Shown here: positions 35,270 through 46,231 of the stretch, in pieces
Position numbering within the stretch: position 1 is the first letter of the stretch
Layout: each line of letters starts with the position of its first letter
NCBI RefSeq assembly: GCF_035658495.1
Contig: NZ_CP141945.1
Coordinates: 1,017,501 to 1,081,500, forward strand
Length of the DNA stretch: 64,000 bases
Source: Novosphingobium sp. RL4
GTDB taxonomy: Bacteria > Pseudomonadota > Alphaproteobacteria > Sphingomonadales > Sphingomonadaceae
Direction of reading: 5' to 3'
Made by a program: the position numbers and the translations under genes
Notes under the pieces: generated by a model
Seen by the model: the letters and a program-made list of their open reading frames with translations, nothing else
Databases searched by the model: none
What the model was told of the DNA's origin: nothing

Positions 35270-36826
35270 ATGACGACCGACTATCCCTCTTCCGGTCGCG
35301 TCGTCATCCTGGGCGGCGGCACGGCCGGATGGCTGTCCGCCGCCTATCTTTCCCGCACGCTGAAGATGGCCGACGTCACGCTGGTGGAATCCGGCGAGAT
35401 CGGCATCATCGGCGTGGGGGAAGGCACTTTTCCCACCATCCGCACGACACTGGCCGGCCTCGGCATCGGCGAGGCGGAATTCCTCGCCCGTGCCGACGCC
35501 ACCTTCAAGCAGGGCGTGCTGTTCGATGGCTGGGCCACCGGCAGCGACAGCTACTTCCACCCGTTCAACCTGCCCGTCGGCGGGGAGGACGAGGCGCTGC
35601 TGCCGCACTGGATCGGCGATGACAGCGCCGCGCGCCCGTCATGGGCCGATGCGGTCACCGTGCAGGAACAGGTCATCCGCGCCGGTCGCGCGCCGAAACG
35701 GGCGGAAGACCCCGATTTCTCCGGCCCGATGAACTATGCCTATCACTTCGACGCCGCCCGTTTCGCCGCCTATCTGCGCGACATTTCGGTGGCCGCCGGC
35801 GTTACCCGCATCGAAGGCACGGTAGCCGCGGTCGAGCGCAAGGACGGCAGCGGCGACATCACCGCCCTGATGCTGGCCGATGGCCGCCGGATCGAAGGCG
35901 ATTTCTTCCTCGACTGCTCGGGCTTCAGCGCGCTCCTGATCGGGCGGACGCTGGGCTCCCCCTTCACGTCCTGCGCCGGCAGCCTGTTCAACGACCGGGC
36001 GCTGGCGATGCAGGTTCCCTACGCCGAGCCCGGCGCGCCGGTGCGGCCCTACACGCTGGCCACCGCGCACGAGGCAGGCTGGACCTGGGATATCGGCCTC
36101 AGCGAACGCCGGGGCGTGGGCTATGTCTATTCCAGCAACCACTGTTCGGACGACGAGGCGGAAACGACCCTGCGCCGCTATCTCGGCAGCGAGGGCGCCG
36201 CCCTCACCCCGCGCCAGCTTCGCTTCGAGACCGGCTACCGGGAGACCCAGTGGATCGGCAACTGCGTGGCGGTGGGCCTTTCCGCCGGGTTCTTCGAGCC
36301 GCTGGAATCGACCGGCATCATGCTGATCGAAGCCGCGCTGAAGATGATCGGCGAATTCCTGGTTCCCGGCGACCGTGGTGCCCGCGCGGCCGCCGCGCGC
36401 AGCTTCAACCGGCTGATGGCCGCGCGCTTCGAGCGCATCGTCCATTTCCTGAAGCTCCACTATTGCATCACCCGCCGTACCGACACCGCCTACTGGCGGG
36501 ACAACGCCGATCCGGCCTCGATCCCCGAAGCCTTGCAGGACATGCTGGCCCAGTGGCGCCACCGCCCGCCCTCGCGGTTCGACTTCGTGGTCGATCTGGA
36601 GACGTTCCTGCCGCCGAGCTACCACTACATCCTTTACGGCATGGGCTTCGAAACACGGCTTTCCGCCGGTATCCGCCGCTACCCCGGCGCGCAGGAAGCG
36701 CGGGACGTCTTTGCCCGCGTCCGCGCCGCCCATGCCGGAGCGCGGGCCGCCCTGCCCGATCACCGCACCCTGCTCGAGCGCTATCACGCCCGTTCCGTCC
36801 CCCGCTTTTCCAAGGTTTCCCGATGA
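35270..36826 (+). CDS. Tryptophan-halogenase-like flavoenzyme
   Basis: A 518-residue protein of the flavin-dependent halogenase family. The FAD motif is VVILGGGTAGWLSAAYL, and IGVGEGTFPTIR follows as in PrnA-type enzymes. ATFKQGVLFDGW contains the conserved lysine thought to carry the chloramine or guide hypohalous acid. GWTWDIGLSERRGVGYVYS covers the WxWxI motif, with Gly replacing the usual Pro. Family members near TonB receptors halogenate indole-type compounds in vitro, but their biological role beside carbohydrate genes is unknown. AAGGACAGG precedes the ATG. The stop overlaps the GH3 start (ATGA). Confidence 0.85.
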   Translation: MTTDYPSSGRVVILGGGTAGWLSAAYLSRTLKMADVTLVESGEIGIIGVGEGTFPTIRTTLAGLGIGEAEFLARADATFKQGVLFDGWATGSDSYFHPFNLPVGGEDEALLPHWIGDDSAARPSWADAVTVQEQVIRAGRAPKRAEDPDFSGPMNYAYHFDAARFAAYLRDISVAAGVTRIEGTVAAVERKDGSGDITALMLADGRRIEGDFFLDCSGFSALLIGRTLGSPFTSCAGSLFNDRALAMQVPYAEPGAPVRPYTLATAHEAGWTWDIGLSERRGVGYVYSSNHCSDDEAETTLRRYLGSEGAALTPRQLRFETGYRETQWIGNCVAVGLSAGFFEPLESTGIMLIEAALKMIGEFLVPGDRGARAAAARSFNRLMAARFERIVHFLKLHYCITRRTDTAYWRDNADPASIPEALQDMLAQWRHRPPSRFDFVVDLETFLPPSYHYILYGMGFETRLSAGIRRYPGAQEARDVFARVRAAHAGARAALPDHRTLLERYHARSVPRFSKVSR

Positions 36827-39108
36827 CGATGAAGATTGCCGCCCTGCTTGCCGCGCTGACCATCGGCAGCAGCCTGACTTCGCCCGCCCTGGCGCAGCAG
36901 ACCATAGCGCCCGCCGCCGCAACCGCCCCAACCGCCGGCACCGGCCAGTCGGCAGAGGCGCGCGCCGATGCGCTGGTCAAGGCGATGACGCTGGAAGAGA
37001 AGCTGCAGCTCGTCCACGGCTACTTCCCGCCGCTGGCCAAGCCCGCTGTGCCGATCGCGATGATCCCCTCGGCAGGGCACATACCCGGCATCCCGCGCCT
37101 CGGCATCCCGACCCTGCGTGAAAGCGACGCCAGCCTCGGCGTTGCCAACCAGATCGAGCAGCGCAAGGGCGACGTGGCCACCGCGCTTCCCGCCAGCATC
37201 GCCACCGCCGCCACGTTCAACCCCCGGCTCGCCTACGAAGGCGGCGCGATGATCGGCGCCGAAGCGCGCGCCAAGACCTTCAACGTGCTGCTGGCGGGCG
37301 GCGTCAACCTTACCCGCGATCCCTGGAACGGCCGCAATTTCGAATATCTCGGCGAAGACCCCCTGCTCGCCGGCGTCATGGTGGGCGAGCACATCAAGGG
37401 CGTGCAGAGCAATCACATCGTCTCCACCATCAAGCACTTCGCGCTCAATTCGCAGGAGACCGGCCGCACCGTGCTCGACGCGCGGATCGGCACCGCCGAA
37501 CTGCGCGAAAGTGACCTGCTGGCCTTCCAGCTCGGCATCGAAAGCGGCCGCCCCGCCTCTGTCATGTGCGCCTACAACAAGGTCAACGGCGACTATGCCT
37601 GCGAGAACGACTGGCTGCTGAACAAGGTCCTCAAGCAGGACTGGGCCTACAAGGGCTGGGTCATGTCCGACTGGGGGGCCGTCCACTCCACCGAAAAGGC
37701 CGCCATCAACGGTCTCGACCAGGATTCCGGGCAGGAACTGGACGACCAGATGTTCTTCGACACCAGGTTTGCCGAAGCGGTGAAGGCCGGGCGCATCCCG
37801 ATGGCCCGCCTCGACGACATGGTCCGCCGCATCCTGTTCGGCGTGATCGACAGCGGGCTGATGGACAATCCCGTTCCCGAGAGCGCCCAGCCCATCGACT
37901 ATGCCGCCCATGCCCTCGTCGCCCAGCGCGCAGCGGAGGAAGGGATCGTCCTGCTCAAGAACCAGGGCAACCTGCTGCCGCTGGCCAAGACGGCGAAGAA
38001 GATCGTGCTGATCGGCGCCCATGCCGATGTGGGCGTGCTTTCCGGCGGCGGTTCCTCGCAGGTCCGCTCGGTGGGCGGCGCGCCGGTCGAGATTCCTTTG
38101 ACCGAAGGCGCGGCCGCCTCCTTCGCGCGGATCACCTGGCATGCCTCCTCGCCGCTGAAGGCGATCCAGGCGCTGGCGCCGGGGGCCAGCGTCACTTACG
38201 TGGATGGCAGCGATCCCAAGGCCGCCGCTGCCGCTGCCAAGGGCGCCGACATGGCGGTGGTCTTCGCCTGGGCCTGGCGCACCGAAGCGCAGGACCCCGA
38301 AAGCATGGCCCTGCCGGACAACCAGGACGCCCTGATCGACGCGGTCGCAGGCGCCAACAGGAAGACGCTGGTGGTCGTCGAAGCGGGCGGGCCGGTGCTG
38401 ATGCCCTGGGTCAACCGCGTGCCCGCGATCCTGCACGCCTGGTATCCCGGCCAGCGCGGCGGCGAGGCCATCGCCAATATCCTGTTCGGCGATGTCGATC
38501 CCTCGGGCCGCCTGCCCATCACCTTCCCGGCCAGCATCGCGCAGGCGCCGCGCCCGCAGCCGCTCGGCCTTGCCGAACTCCACGCCGCCGATGCCCGCCG
38601 CAGTGCCGGGGACAAGACCGTCTACGGCATGAGCGGCGGCGTCGCTCCCTTCCCGGTGGACTACCCCGAAGGCGCCGATGTCGGCTATCGCTGGTATGCG
38701 GCAAGGAACGAGAAGCCGCTGTTCCCCTTCGGCCATGGCCTCACCTACACCAGCTTCCGCTACGCCGGCCTCAAGGTCACCGATGGCGCGAGGCTGACCG
38801 TCGAGTTCGACGTGACCAACAGCGGCAAGCGCGAAGGCGCCGACGTGCCGCAGCTCTATGTCGAGGCGAAGAGCGCTGCGGGCACCCGGGCCTATCGCCT
38901 CGCCGGGTTCGAGAAGGTCTGGCTCAAGCCCGGCGAGACCCGCCACGTCTCGCTGACCGTCGATCCGCGCGTTATCGCCCGCTTCGACAATGCGGCGCCG
39001 GGCTGGGTTCTCGATGCAGGCACATATTCGCTGCGCATCGGCCATTTCGCAGGCGACGCCGCCCTGGCAGGTTCTGCCCGCCTCGACCGGATGACGGCAA
39101 GGCCGTGA
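36823..39108 (+). CDS. Beta-glucosidase-type glycoside hydrolase, GH3 (first)
   Basis: A 761-residue secreted enzyme (signal peptide ending near SPALAQ). The GH3 barrel shows GGVNLTRDPWNGRNFEY, then IKHFALNSQE and the nucleophile aspartate in VMSDWGAVHS. The second domain has EGIVLLKNQGNLLPL, and a fibronectin-III-like C-terminus begins at LTVEFDVTNSGKREGADV. This three-domain layout is typical of periplasmic beta-glucosidases and beta-xylosidases. The ATG overlaps the halogenase stop. Product and linkage specificity cannot be read from the sequence. Confidence 0.9.
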   Translation: MTMKIAALLAALTIGSSLTSPALAQQTIAPAAATAPTAGTGQSAEARADALVKAMTLEEKLQLVHGYFPPLAKPAVPIAMIPSAGHIPGIPRLGIPTLRESDASLGVANQIEQRKGDVATALPASIATAATFNPRLAYEGGAMIGAEARAKTFNVLLAGGVNLTRDPWNGRNFEYLGEDPLLAGVMVGEHIKGVQSNHIVSTIKHFALNSQETGRTVLDARIGTAELRESDLLAFQLGIESGRPASVMCAYNKVNGDYACENDWLLNKVLKQDWAYKGWVMSDWGAVHSTEKAAINGLDQDSGQELDDQMFFDTRFAEAVKAGRIPMARLDDMVRRILFGVIDSGLMDNPVPESAQPIDYAAHALVAQRAAEEGIVLLKNQGNLLPLAKTAKKIVLIGAHADVGVLSGGGSSQVRSVGGAPVEIPLTEGAAASFARITWHASSPLKAIQALAPGASVTYVDGSDPKAAAAAAKGADMAVVFAWAWRTEAQDPESMALPDNQDALIDAVAGANRKTLVVVEAGGPVLMPWVNRVPAILHAWYPGQRGGEAIANILFGDVDPSGRLPITFPASIAQAPRPQPLGLAELHAADARRSAGDKTVYGMSGGVAPFPVDYPEGADVGYRWYAARNEKPLFPFGHGLTYTSFRYAGLKVTDGARLTVEFDVTNSGKREGADVPQLYVEAKSAAGTRAYRLAGFEKVWLKPGETRHVSLTVDPRVIARFDNAAPGWVLDAGTYSLRIGHFAGDAALAGSARLDRMTARP

Positions 39109-39149
39109 TCGCCGACGCTGCCTGATAGCCACCCTTTGCAGGAGACTTC

Positions 39150-41624
<2,475 letters not shown>

Positions 41625-41649
41625 ACAAAGGCCCCCTGCCCGCCCTTCC

Positions 41650-41679
41650 CCCGCGTCCGGCACCGCCGCCGGACGCGGG
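41650..41679 (+). terminator. Hairpin after the GH3 operon
   Basis: CCCGCGTCCGGC and its perfect complement form a 12-bp stem with a 6-nt loop, 25 bp after the second GH3 stop. No T-run follows, so termination may be Rho-assisted. It marks the end of the sugar locus and the start of the replicon backbone. Confidence 0.6.
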
Positions 41680-41954
41680 CATTGCCACGGCATCTCCCTG
41701 CCGTCAGCGGGAACTTGCCGTTGTTGCGGGACACGCCCGGTTGGCGTAACCGGCCCGCCTGCCGGGAACCGACGCTTGCGGTTCGCTTTGATGGGCTGAT
41801 GCCCTTGTCGTTTTCGGCCGGTTCTGCCTCGACACCGCAGGCGCTATCGGGCTGTCGACTATCGATAGCGACTAAAACCTTGACATCAGAGGGTGTATAC
41901 TTAACCTTACTTAGGTTTCAAGCCCGCTATCCTGATGATTTTCAAGGGTATTTC

Positions 41955-43091
41955 ATGCCCAAGAACGCGCCGAAAGCCTTCGAGACGACACCGGCGGTCC
42001 TTTGCGCCCTGCTTCTCGGCCGCATCCAGGTCGGCATTTCACGAGCCGGCGACGGCACCTTGCAGATCCTGGCGGCACGTCTGATCCGCGAAAGCCTCAT
42101 GGCCGCGCTCCGACAGGAAGGGCACGAATTCACTGACGAACGCTTTTTCACCTGGTACGCAGGCCTTGAAACGCTTTCGGATGGTTCACGGCCTAGTTTA
42201 CGCCCGCCCAAGGCCCTCTGCCAAGCCATACTCACCGAATTCCGGCATAGCCCTTGGCAGGAACTGGCCGATGCCTCGGAGAGCCTCCTGAAGGCATTTC
42301 TGGCCCCCACCGACTTTCTGCGCGGCGGGGAACACGAAGATACGCATTCCGTCATTTCGGAAGCTCGCAGCCTTATTGGCGGGCTTGACGCCGCTGACGA
42401 TGCCCTGCCCTTCGATCCGGTGCGCATGCTTTTCGCGGCGGCTGCGCGGACCGCGCGCTTCGCCCGTCAGGAAAGAACCCTCGATCTGATCGGCGGTATC
42501 GCGGTGGAACGCGAGGATTTGGCAAATTCGCGGTGGGCGCTGGATATTCTGGCCGGGGGCTATCTGGCCCCTCGCCACGGGCTCCCCGTCGCGATGCCGA
42601 TCCCCGGGCTCGTCGTCTTGCCTCTCGCCCTTCCCGATCCGGACATGCCCGGCGCTGCAAATGCGGATGAGGCGGCAATTTCGGCGCTGCACGATGCGCT
42701 CTTCCGGCTCGACCGCTGGCTGGGGGACGCGGAAAGGGATGCCGCCCTGCTGCGCGCTCGCCTTCAGGATCGGCGCAGCAGCGGCCGTGCGCTTCAGCTG
42801 GCCCGAAAGCTGTCAGGGTTCGGAGCATTGAGAGGTCGCCAGATCGAGGAACTGCTCGGCGCTTCGCGGCCGGGTGTCGGCGTGATCGTGAACAGCCTCG
42901 AAGCTGCGGGGCTGATCGCCACCCATGCTTCACGCAACGCGGCGCGCCTTCATAGCTATGCGCCGGGAGATAGGGTTTCCGATCCCGCCGAAGTTTCGGG
43001 GCTCGATTCCTCCTCGCCAGACATCGAGGAATACGAGGCATCGATGCGCCGAATCGACGAACTGCTGAGCCGCTCCTCCTTCGGCGAATAG
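41955..43091 (+). CDS. Unrecognised protein with possible C-terminal winged-helix domain
   Basis: A 378-residue soluble protein that I do not recognise with confidence. The N-terminal half is helical (LLGRIQVGISRAGDG, AARLIRESLMAALRQEG). The middle has VAMPIPGLVVLPLALP. Residues about 270-350 (ALQLARKLSGFGALRGRQIE, then LLGASRPGVGVIVNSLEAAG) read like a winged helix-turn-helix. The layout recalls plasmid-borne DUF1612/HTH proteins of Rhizobiales, but the resemblance is weak. The frame is open to 41682; ATG 41955 is chosen because the upstream part looks non-coding and holds a CTATCGATAG palindrome near 41863. It lies at the edge of the replication region, so a plasmid-related regulatory role is possible. 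Confidence 0.5.
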   Translation: MPKNAPKAFETTPAVLCALLLGRIQVGISRAGDGTLQILAARLIRESLMAALRQEGHEFTDERFFTWYAGLETLSDGSRPSLRPPKALCQAILTEFRHSPWQELADASESLLKAFLAPTDFLRGGEHEDTHSVISEARSLIGGLDAADDALPFDPVRMLFAAAARTARFARQERTLDLIGGIAVEREDLANSRWALDILAGGYLAPRHGLPVAMPIPGLVVLPLALPDPDMPGAANADEAAISALHDALFRLDRWLGDAERDAALLRARLQDRRSSGRALQLARKLSGFGALRGRQIEELLGASRPGVGVIVNSLEAAGLIATHASRNAARLHSYAPGDRVSDPAEVSGLDSSSPDIEEYEASMRRIDELLSRSSFGE

Positions 43092-43782
43092 TCCGACCGG
43101 GCAAAGACCGCACGATGCCCTGGCAGTTCGATCCTACAGAGGTGGTTGTCCGAAACGGCTTTGATAACGGACGGTGTGCCGCAAAGGCGGTCTGACGCAC
43201 AAATCCTGCCTCGATGCCCAGTTAACCGGTGATTTCGGGCCCGATGGACCGGAAAGCCGCAGAAATCTGCGGATTTGCAGGGCTCGCCGTGAGAACGCAG
43301 AAACGACACCTGGAGAGGGTTGGGGTGCGGCGAGGCTATCATCGCGCTGTACGGGCTTCTGAGGGCAAATTTCGGGGTATCTGTTTGCGGGCTGGGCGCG
43401 GTTGATTCGAATTTGAACCTCGTCTGGCGGTTCGGCGTCGATTTTGCTGCAATTCGGGCGGCCGGGGCGGATCTGATCCCTGAGCCAATTGAGCGACAAC
43501 CTAAAATGAGGACGCGGGCTTCCACTCTGTGCGGTGAGTGCGGTGAGGGCCTCATCGTCGCCACGCGGTAAGGATCGCGCTTTTTTTTTTGCGATTGCCG
43601 CGGCCGCCAGTGTTGCTGGCCTGCGCGGCCGGCAGTCCTCGCGCTGCGCCCTTCCCTCATTCAGTCCGAAATTGAACTTCGTTCTGCGTTAGAATCCTTT
43701 TTAGAAGGAATCATTTAGAAGGTTACGCGCGGCCGAACTGCGCGTGACTCGCGCAAGCGTTGCGATTCGGCGAATTGGGGCA

Positions 43783-43917
43783 TTCCCGATATGTCGTCTC
43801 TCCGTTCCTGAAGTGACGTTTGACGCGTTCCCGAAGGATCGGGTACCTGTTCCCGAAAGGTCGAGCTGGTGTTCCCGATAGGTCGAAGCATGGCGACAGG
43901 GCGTTCCCGGTGTGTCG
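43783..43917 (+). repeat. Six iterons, consensus TTCCCGAnnnGTCG
   Basis: Copies start at 43783, 43805, 43828, 43850, 43872 and 43904. The first five are 22-23 bp apart, two helical turns, so the initiator would bind one face. Copies four and five (TTCCCGAAAGGTCG, TTCCCGATAGGTCG) are nearly identical; copy two (TTCCTGAAGTGACG) is the most diverged. They lie beside an AT-rich segment and about 0.6 kb from the end of repA. Confidence 0.8.
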
Positions 43918-44038
43918 AAACCCCGGAAAACCGTGGCTCAATTGAATCAGTTTTTCCGGGGGTCACCTGATAAAGGTTCAAAGCACTGCTCGTGCGCTGC
44001 ATTCGGCAGGTTCACGCCGAGCGGTTCATCGCAGAACG

Positions 44039-44052
44039 CGACACTTCGGGAA
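44039..44052 (-). repeat. Inverted iteron copy
   Basis: CGACACTTCGGGAA is the reverse complement of TTCCCGAAGTGTCG, a close match to the direct iterons 120 bp away. A single inverted copy is often used for autorepression or handcuffing in iteron plasmids. Confidence 0.6.
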
Positions 44053-44445
44053 CGCCTCCCCTGCGAACCCCTGTTTCCCGGAACGGGAGGCGTTCCTGCG
44101 AGCGAGATGATCTGGCCTGCACTGTTCGCCCCTCAGCGTTTGGTTGGGGCCGCTGGATAGGGGCGCGGCAAGCAAGTGCGCACGTGAAGCAGGAATGTCG
44201 CCGCGGTGCGGGAAGGGTCAGCGGGCCCGGGCATTCCCTTGAGGGCGGGTTCGGTAGAGAGACCGCCTGACTCGGCCTCCCACCCTGCCCTCTCGGAATC
44301 GGGATTTGCAGATGGGTTTTGCCTGCCGATGGGAAATTGGATGGGGATTTCGCAAGGGAGCGCCGCAGGGCTTCAGACCCGGGCGGGGAGTGGCATCGGC
44401 GGGGCAGACCCGGCCGGGAGCCGGTCTTGGGTGTCACGCGGGCAA

Positions 44446-44480
44446 AGAAAAACCCCGGAGACCGTCGCCGATCACCGGGG
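44446..44480 (-). terminator. Rho-independent terminator of repA
   Basis: On the minus strand CCCCGGTGAT...TCTCCGGGG is followed directly by TTTTTCTTTG. The 6-bp outer stem encloses a 16-nt loop. It lies 42 bp after the repA stop. Confidence 0.75.
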
Positions 44481-44521
44481 CTGTCATGGATGGAGGTTCC
44501 GCCGTCTGGCCGAACGGGCGG

Positions 44522-45757
44522 CTAGCCGCGAAGCATCTGGCCATTCTTTTCGTGATGGCGCTTGACCCAGCCCACGAACGCACGCTGCCAGTCGGCGGGG
44601 GTTCGTTCCGGCGAGGCGGCGACCCAACGTTCGAACTCGGCGTGAAGGGCATGGAGGTCCCAGCCCGGGCAGTTCTGGCGAAGATAGGCGATGGTCTCGT
44701 CCGTCATGAAGCCGCGCGTGGCGGCATCGGAAAGACCGGAGACCGTGCGGCGGATGAGCTGCCGCGCATCGACGGCGGCCGGTTTCCCCGGGGAAACAGG
44801 TGCGTTGCCGGCATCCGGTGTAGTTGCCTTGGAGGCCCTGGTCTTTACCGAAATCTCGACTTGCGCCGCAGGTTCGTCGGCTTCGGCCGTTCCGCCCGGC
44901 AGCGCGGGCTCGGCCCCGCCCTTCCCGTCCACCCGCCGCATGCGGATCATGGGTTCGCCGTCCTTCGCCGTTTCGACGGACAGGGTATATCCCGGAAGTT
45001 CGTCCTTCTCGACGAGCTTCAGCATTTCGAACTTGAAGCGGCGATACTGCCCTTCGGCACCCGACTTTTCGAAAAGAACCGGCATGGTGATGGCAAAACC
45101 GCCCTCGCCTGCGCCGCCGGCATGCTTGCGGGCGACCTTGTAAAGCCAGCGTTCCCGCCCGCCTGTGATGTTGAAATAGGCGCGATCGATGGAGAGCACG
45201 CCGCCCTTCATCATCACGCCTTCCCAGAACCAGTTCGACAGTTCGATGGTCATGCCGCGCGAACGCTCCGTTCGTTCGTCGACCAGCTGGGTCCAGCCAT
45301 CAAGCCAGGAGAACGTGGCTTCCCGGCGGTTCTCGGCACGGATATTGGTCTTGATGGTGGTGGCCACGAGGCGGTCCAGCGCCTGGCCGAGCAGTTCATA
45401 GGCACGGCCCGTAGTCGGGCGGCCGATCGCGCGGAGCAGGTCGTATGGCATGAGGTGCAGCTTGCGGGGCACGTCGTTCACGCCGCGCCGGGCCATGTCG
45501 GCCAGCATGCTGGCACAGTAGATCAGGATATCCGCATCCCAGATCGTGGCCATGCCATAGTCCGGATTGGCGGAGACGTGGACCCACAGCTTGCCGTCCG
45601 GGCTCGTATAGTCGATCGGCTTCACGCGCTTGGACTTGGCGAGGCTGAAGAACGGACGCTCCATCATCTCGCGCTGGTCGCGCATCGGCAGGTTGGCGAT
45701 GTAGGGGAGGAACAGGTCGAACTGTTCGGATGTCGTCTCTTTGTTCGGGCGACTCAT
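44522..45757 (-). CDS. repA: Replication initiator protein A (RPA family)
   Basis: A 411-residue initiator. FDLFLPYIANLPMRDQREMM, ERPFFSLAKSKRVKPIDY, WDADILIYCASMLAD and LDRLVATTIKTNIRAENR are characteristic of the RPA-type initiator found on large sphingomonad and other alphaproteobacterial plasmids. It binds iterons and recruits the host replisome. The start is MSRPNK at 45757 (an ATG also lies at 45760); the frame upstream is open but reads non-coding. One perfect parS-like palindrome (44782) lies inside the coding sequence. It is downstream of parA and parB on the same strand, separated by about 475 bp with two more palindromes and strong hairpins. Confidence 0.9.
   Translation of the reverse strand: MSRPNKETTSEQFDLFLPYIANLPMRDQREMMERPFFSLAKSKRVKPIDYTSPDGKLWVHVSANPDYGMATIWDADILIYCASMLADMARRGVNDVPRKLHLMPYDLLRAIGRPTTGRAYELLGQALDRLVATTIKTNIRAENRREATFSWLDGWTQLVDERTERSRGMTIELSNWFWEGVMMKGGVLSIDRAYFNITGGRERWLYKVARKHAGGAGEGGFAITMPVLFEKSGAEGQYRRFKFEMLKLVEKDELPGYTLSVETAKDGEPMIRMRRVDGKGGAEPALPGGTAEADEPAAQVEISVKTRASKATTPDAGNAPVSPGKPAAVDARQLIRRTVSGLSDAATRGFMTDETIAYLRQNCPGWDLHALHAEFERWVAASPERTPADWQRAFVGWVKRHHEKNGQMLRG
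44782..44797. promoter_or_regulatory. Candidate parS site, copy 1 (inside repA)
   Basis: GTTTCCCCGGGGAAAC is a perfect 16-bp palindrome within the repA coding region. It is identical to copies at 45825 and 46029. Copies 1 and 2 also share the following AGG. Confidence 0.7.
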
Positions 45758-45824
45758 CATTTCATTCCGACCGAGGGCCCATGCGAGGGCAGGTGACAGG
45801 GTATTCCGGACACGACCCGGCGAT

Positions 45825-45840
45825 GTTTCCCCGGGGAAAC
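45825..45840. promoter_or_regulatory. Candidate parS site, copy 2
   Basis: A perfect GTTTCCCCGGGGAAAC palindrome about 65 bp upstream of the repA start. It has the GTT...AAC arms seen in chromosomal and plasmid parS sites. Confidence 0.75.
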
Positions 45841-46028
45841 AGGACGAGGCGGATTCGGGTGATTCTTGCCATAATGGCGAGGAGGGCAGGGCGGGGCAAA
45901 TCGCCGCGAAGCTTGGTTGTGCAGAACTTGTGCGTGGTTTTTGGCGCGGTTTCACCGCGCCAGACTGTAGAAGCCGCTGCGGAAGCTGCCTGGAACGGCG
46001 CCGATCGCCGCAAGTCTGGCGAGATGAT

Positions 46029-46044
46029 GTTTCCCCGGGGAAAC
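46029..46044. promoter_or_regulatory. Candidate parS site, copy 3
   Basis: A perfect GTTTCCCCGGGGAAAC palindrome between repA and parB, followed 8 bp later by a right half-site (GGGGAAACAGG). It lies about 190 bp from the parB stop. Confidence 0.75.
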
Positions 46045-46077
46045 AACCGGGGGGAAACAGGAGGCCGATAAAGAAAA

Positions 46078-46099
46078 TGCAGGGACACCGGCCCCTGCA
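46078..46099 (-). terminator. Terminator hairpin after parB, distal
   Basis: TGCAGGG and CCCTGCA pair around an 8-nt loop. On the minus strand the stem is followed by TTTTCTTTAT, giving a good intrinsic terminator for parAB before repA. Confidence 0.75.
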
Positions 46100-46196
46100 T
46101 TCTCATGTTTCGGATCTGAAGTCGGCTTTCGAAAAAGCCAGACCGGGCAAAAGGAAATGCCCGCGAGGGCCGCCGGGATTTCCGGCGGCAGAAACA

Positions 46197-46222
46197 GGAC
46201 GGGGCGCCGTCGCCCCGTTCCT
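46197..46222 (-). terminator. Terminator hairpin after parB, proximal
   Basis: AGGACGGGGCG pairs with CGCCCCGTTCCT (one bulge) 10 bp after the parB stop and is followed on the minus strand by TTTCTG. Another perfect stem, CCGCCGG-GATTT-CCGGCGG, lies just beyond it. Three hairpins in 150 bp insulate parAB from repA. Confidence 0.6.
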
Positions 46223-46231
46223 GCCCCCATG

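Larger units (their letters stand above)
43092..44521. other. Origin-like intergenic region
   Basis: No convincing gene lies in these 1.4 kb. The stretch contains a T10 tract (43581-43590) flanked by ATCGC/GCGAT arms, an AT-rich segment (about 43688-43725) with repeated TTAGAAGG, six iterons, one inverted iteron and the repA terminator. The combination of AT-rich DNA, iterons and an adjacent initiator gene is what an iteron-controlled theta origin looks like. I saw no convincing DnaA box in this stretch. Confidence 0.65.

Noticed and set aside
41682..41954. N-terminal extension of the unrecognised protein
   Set aside because: The sequence has the composition of intergenic DNA and contains a CTATCGATAG palindrome and promoter-like AT-rich stretches, so the later ATG is more credible.
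43783..43917. Iterons considered as CRISPR or transposon ends
   Set aside because: Units are short (about 14 bp), imperfect and phased at 22 bp beside repA, with no cas or transposase genes nearby.
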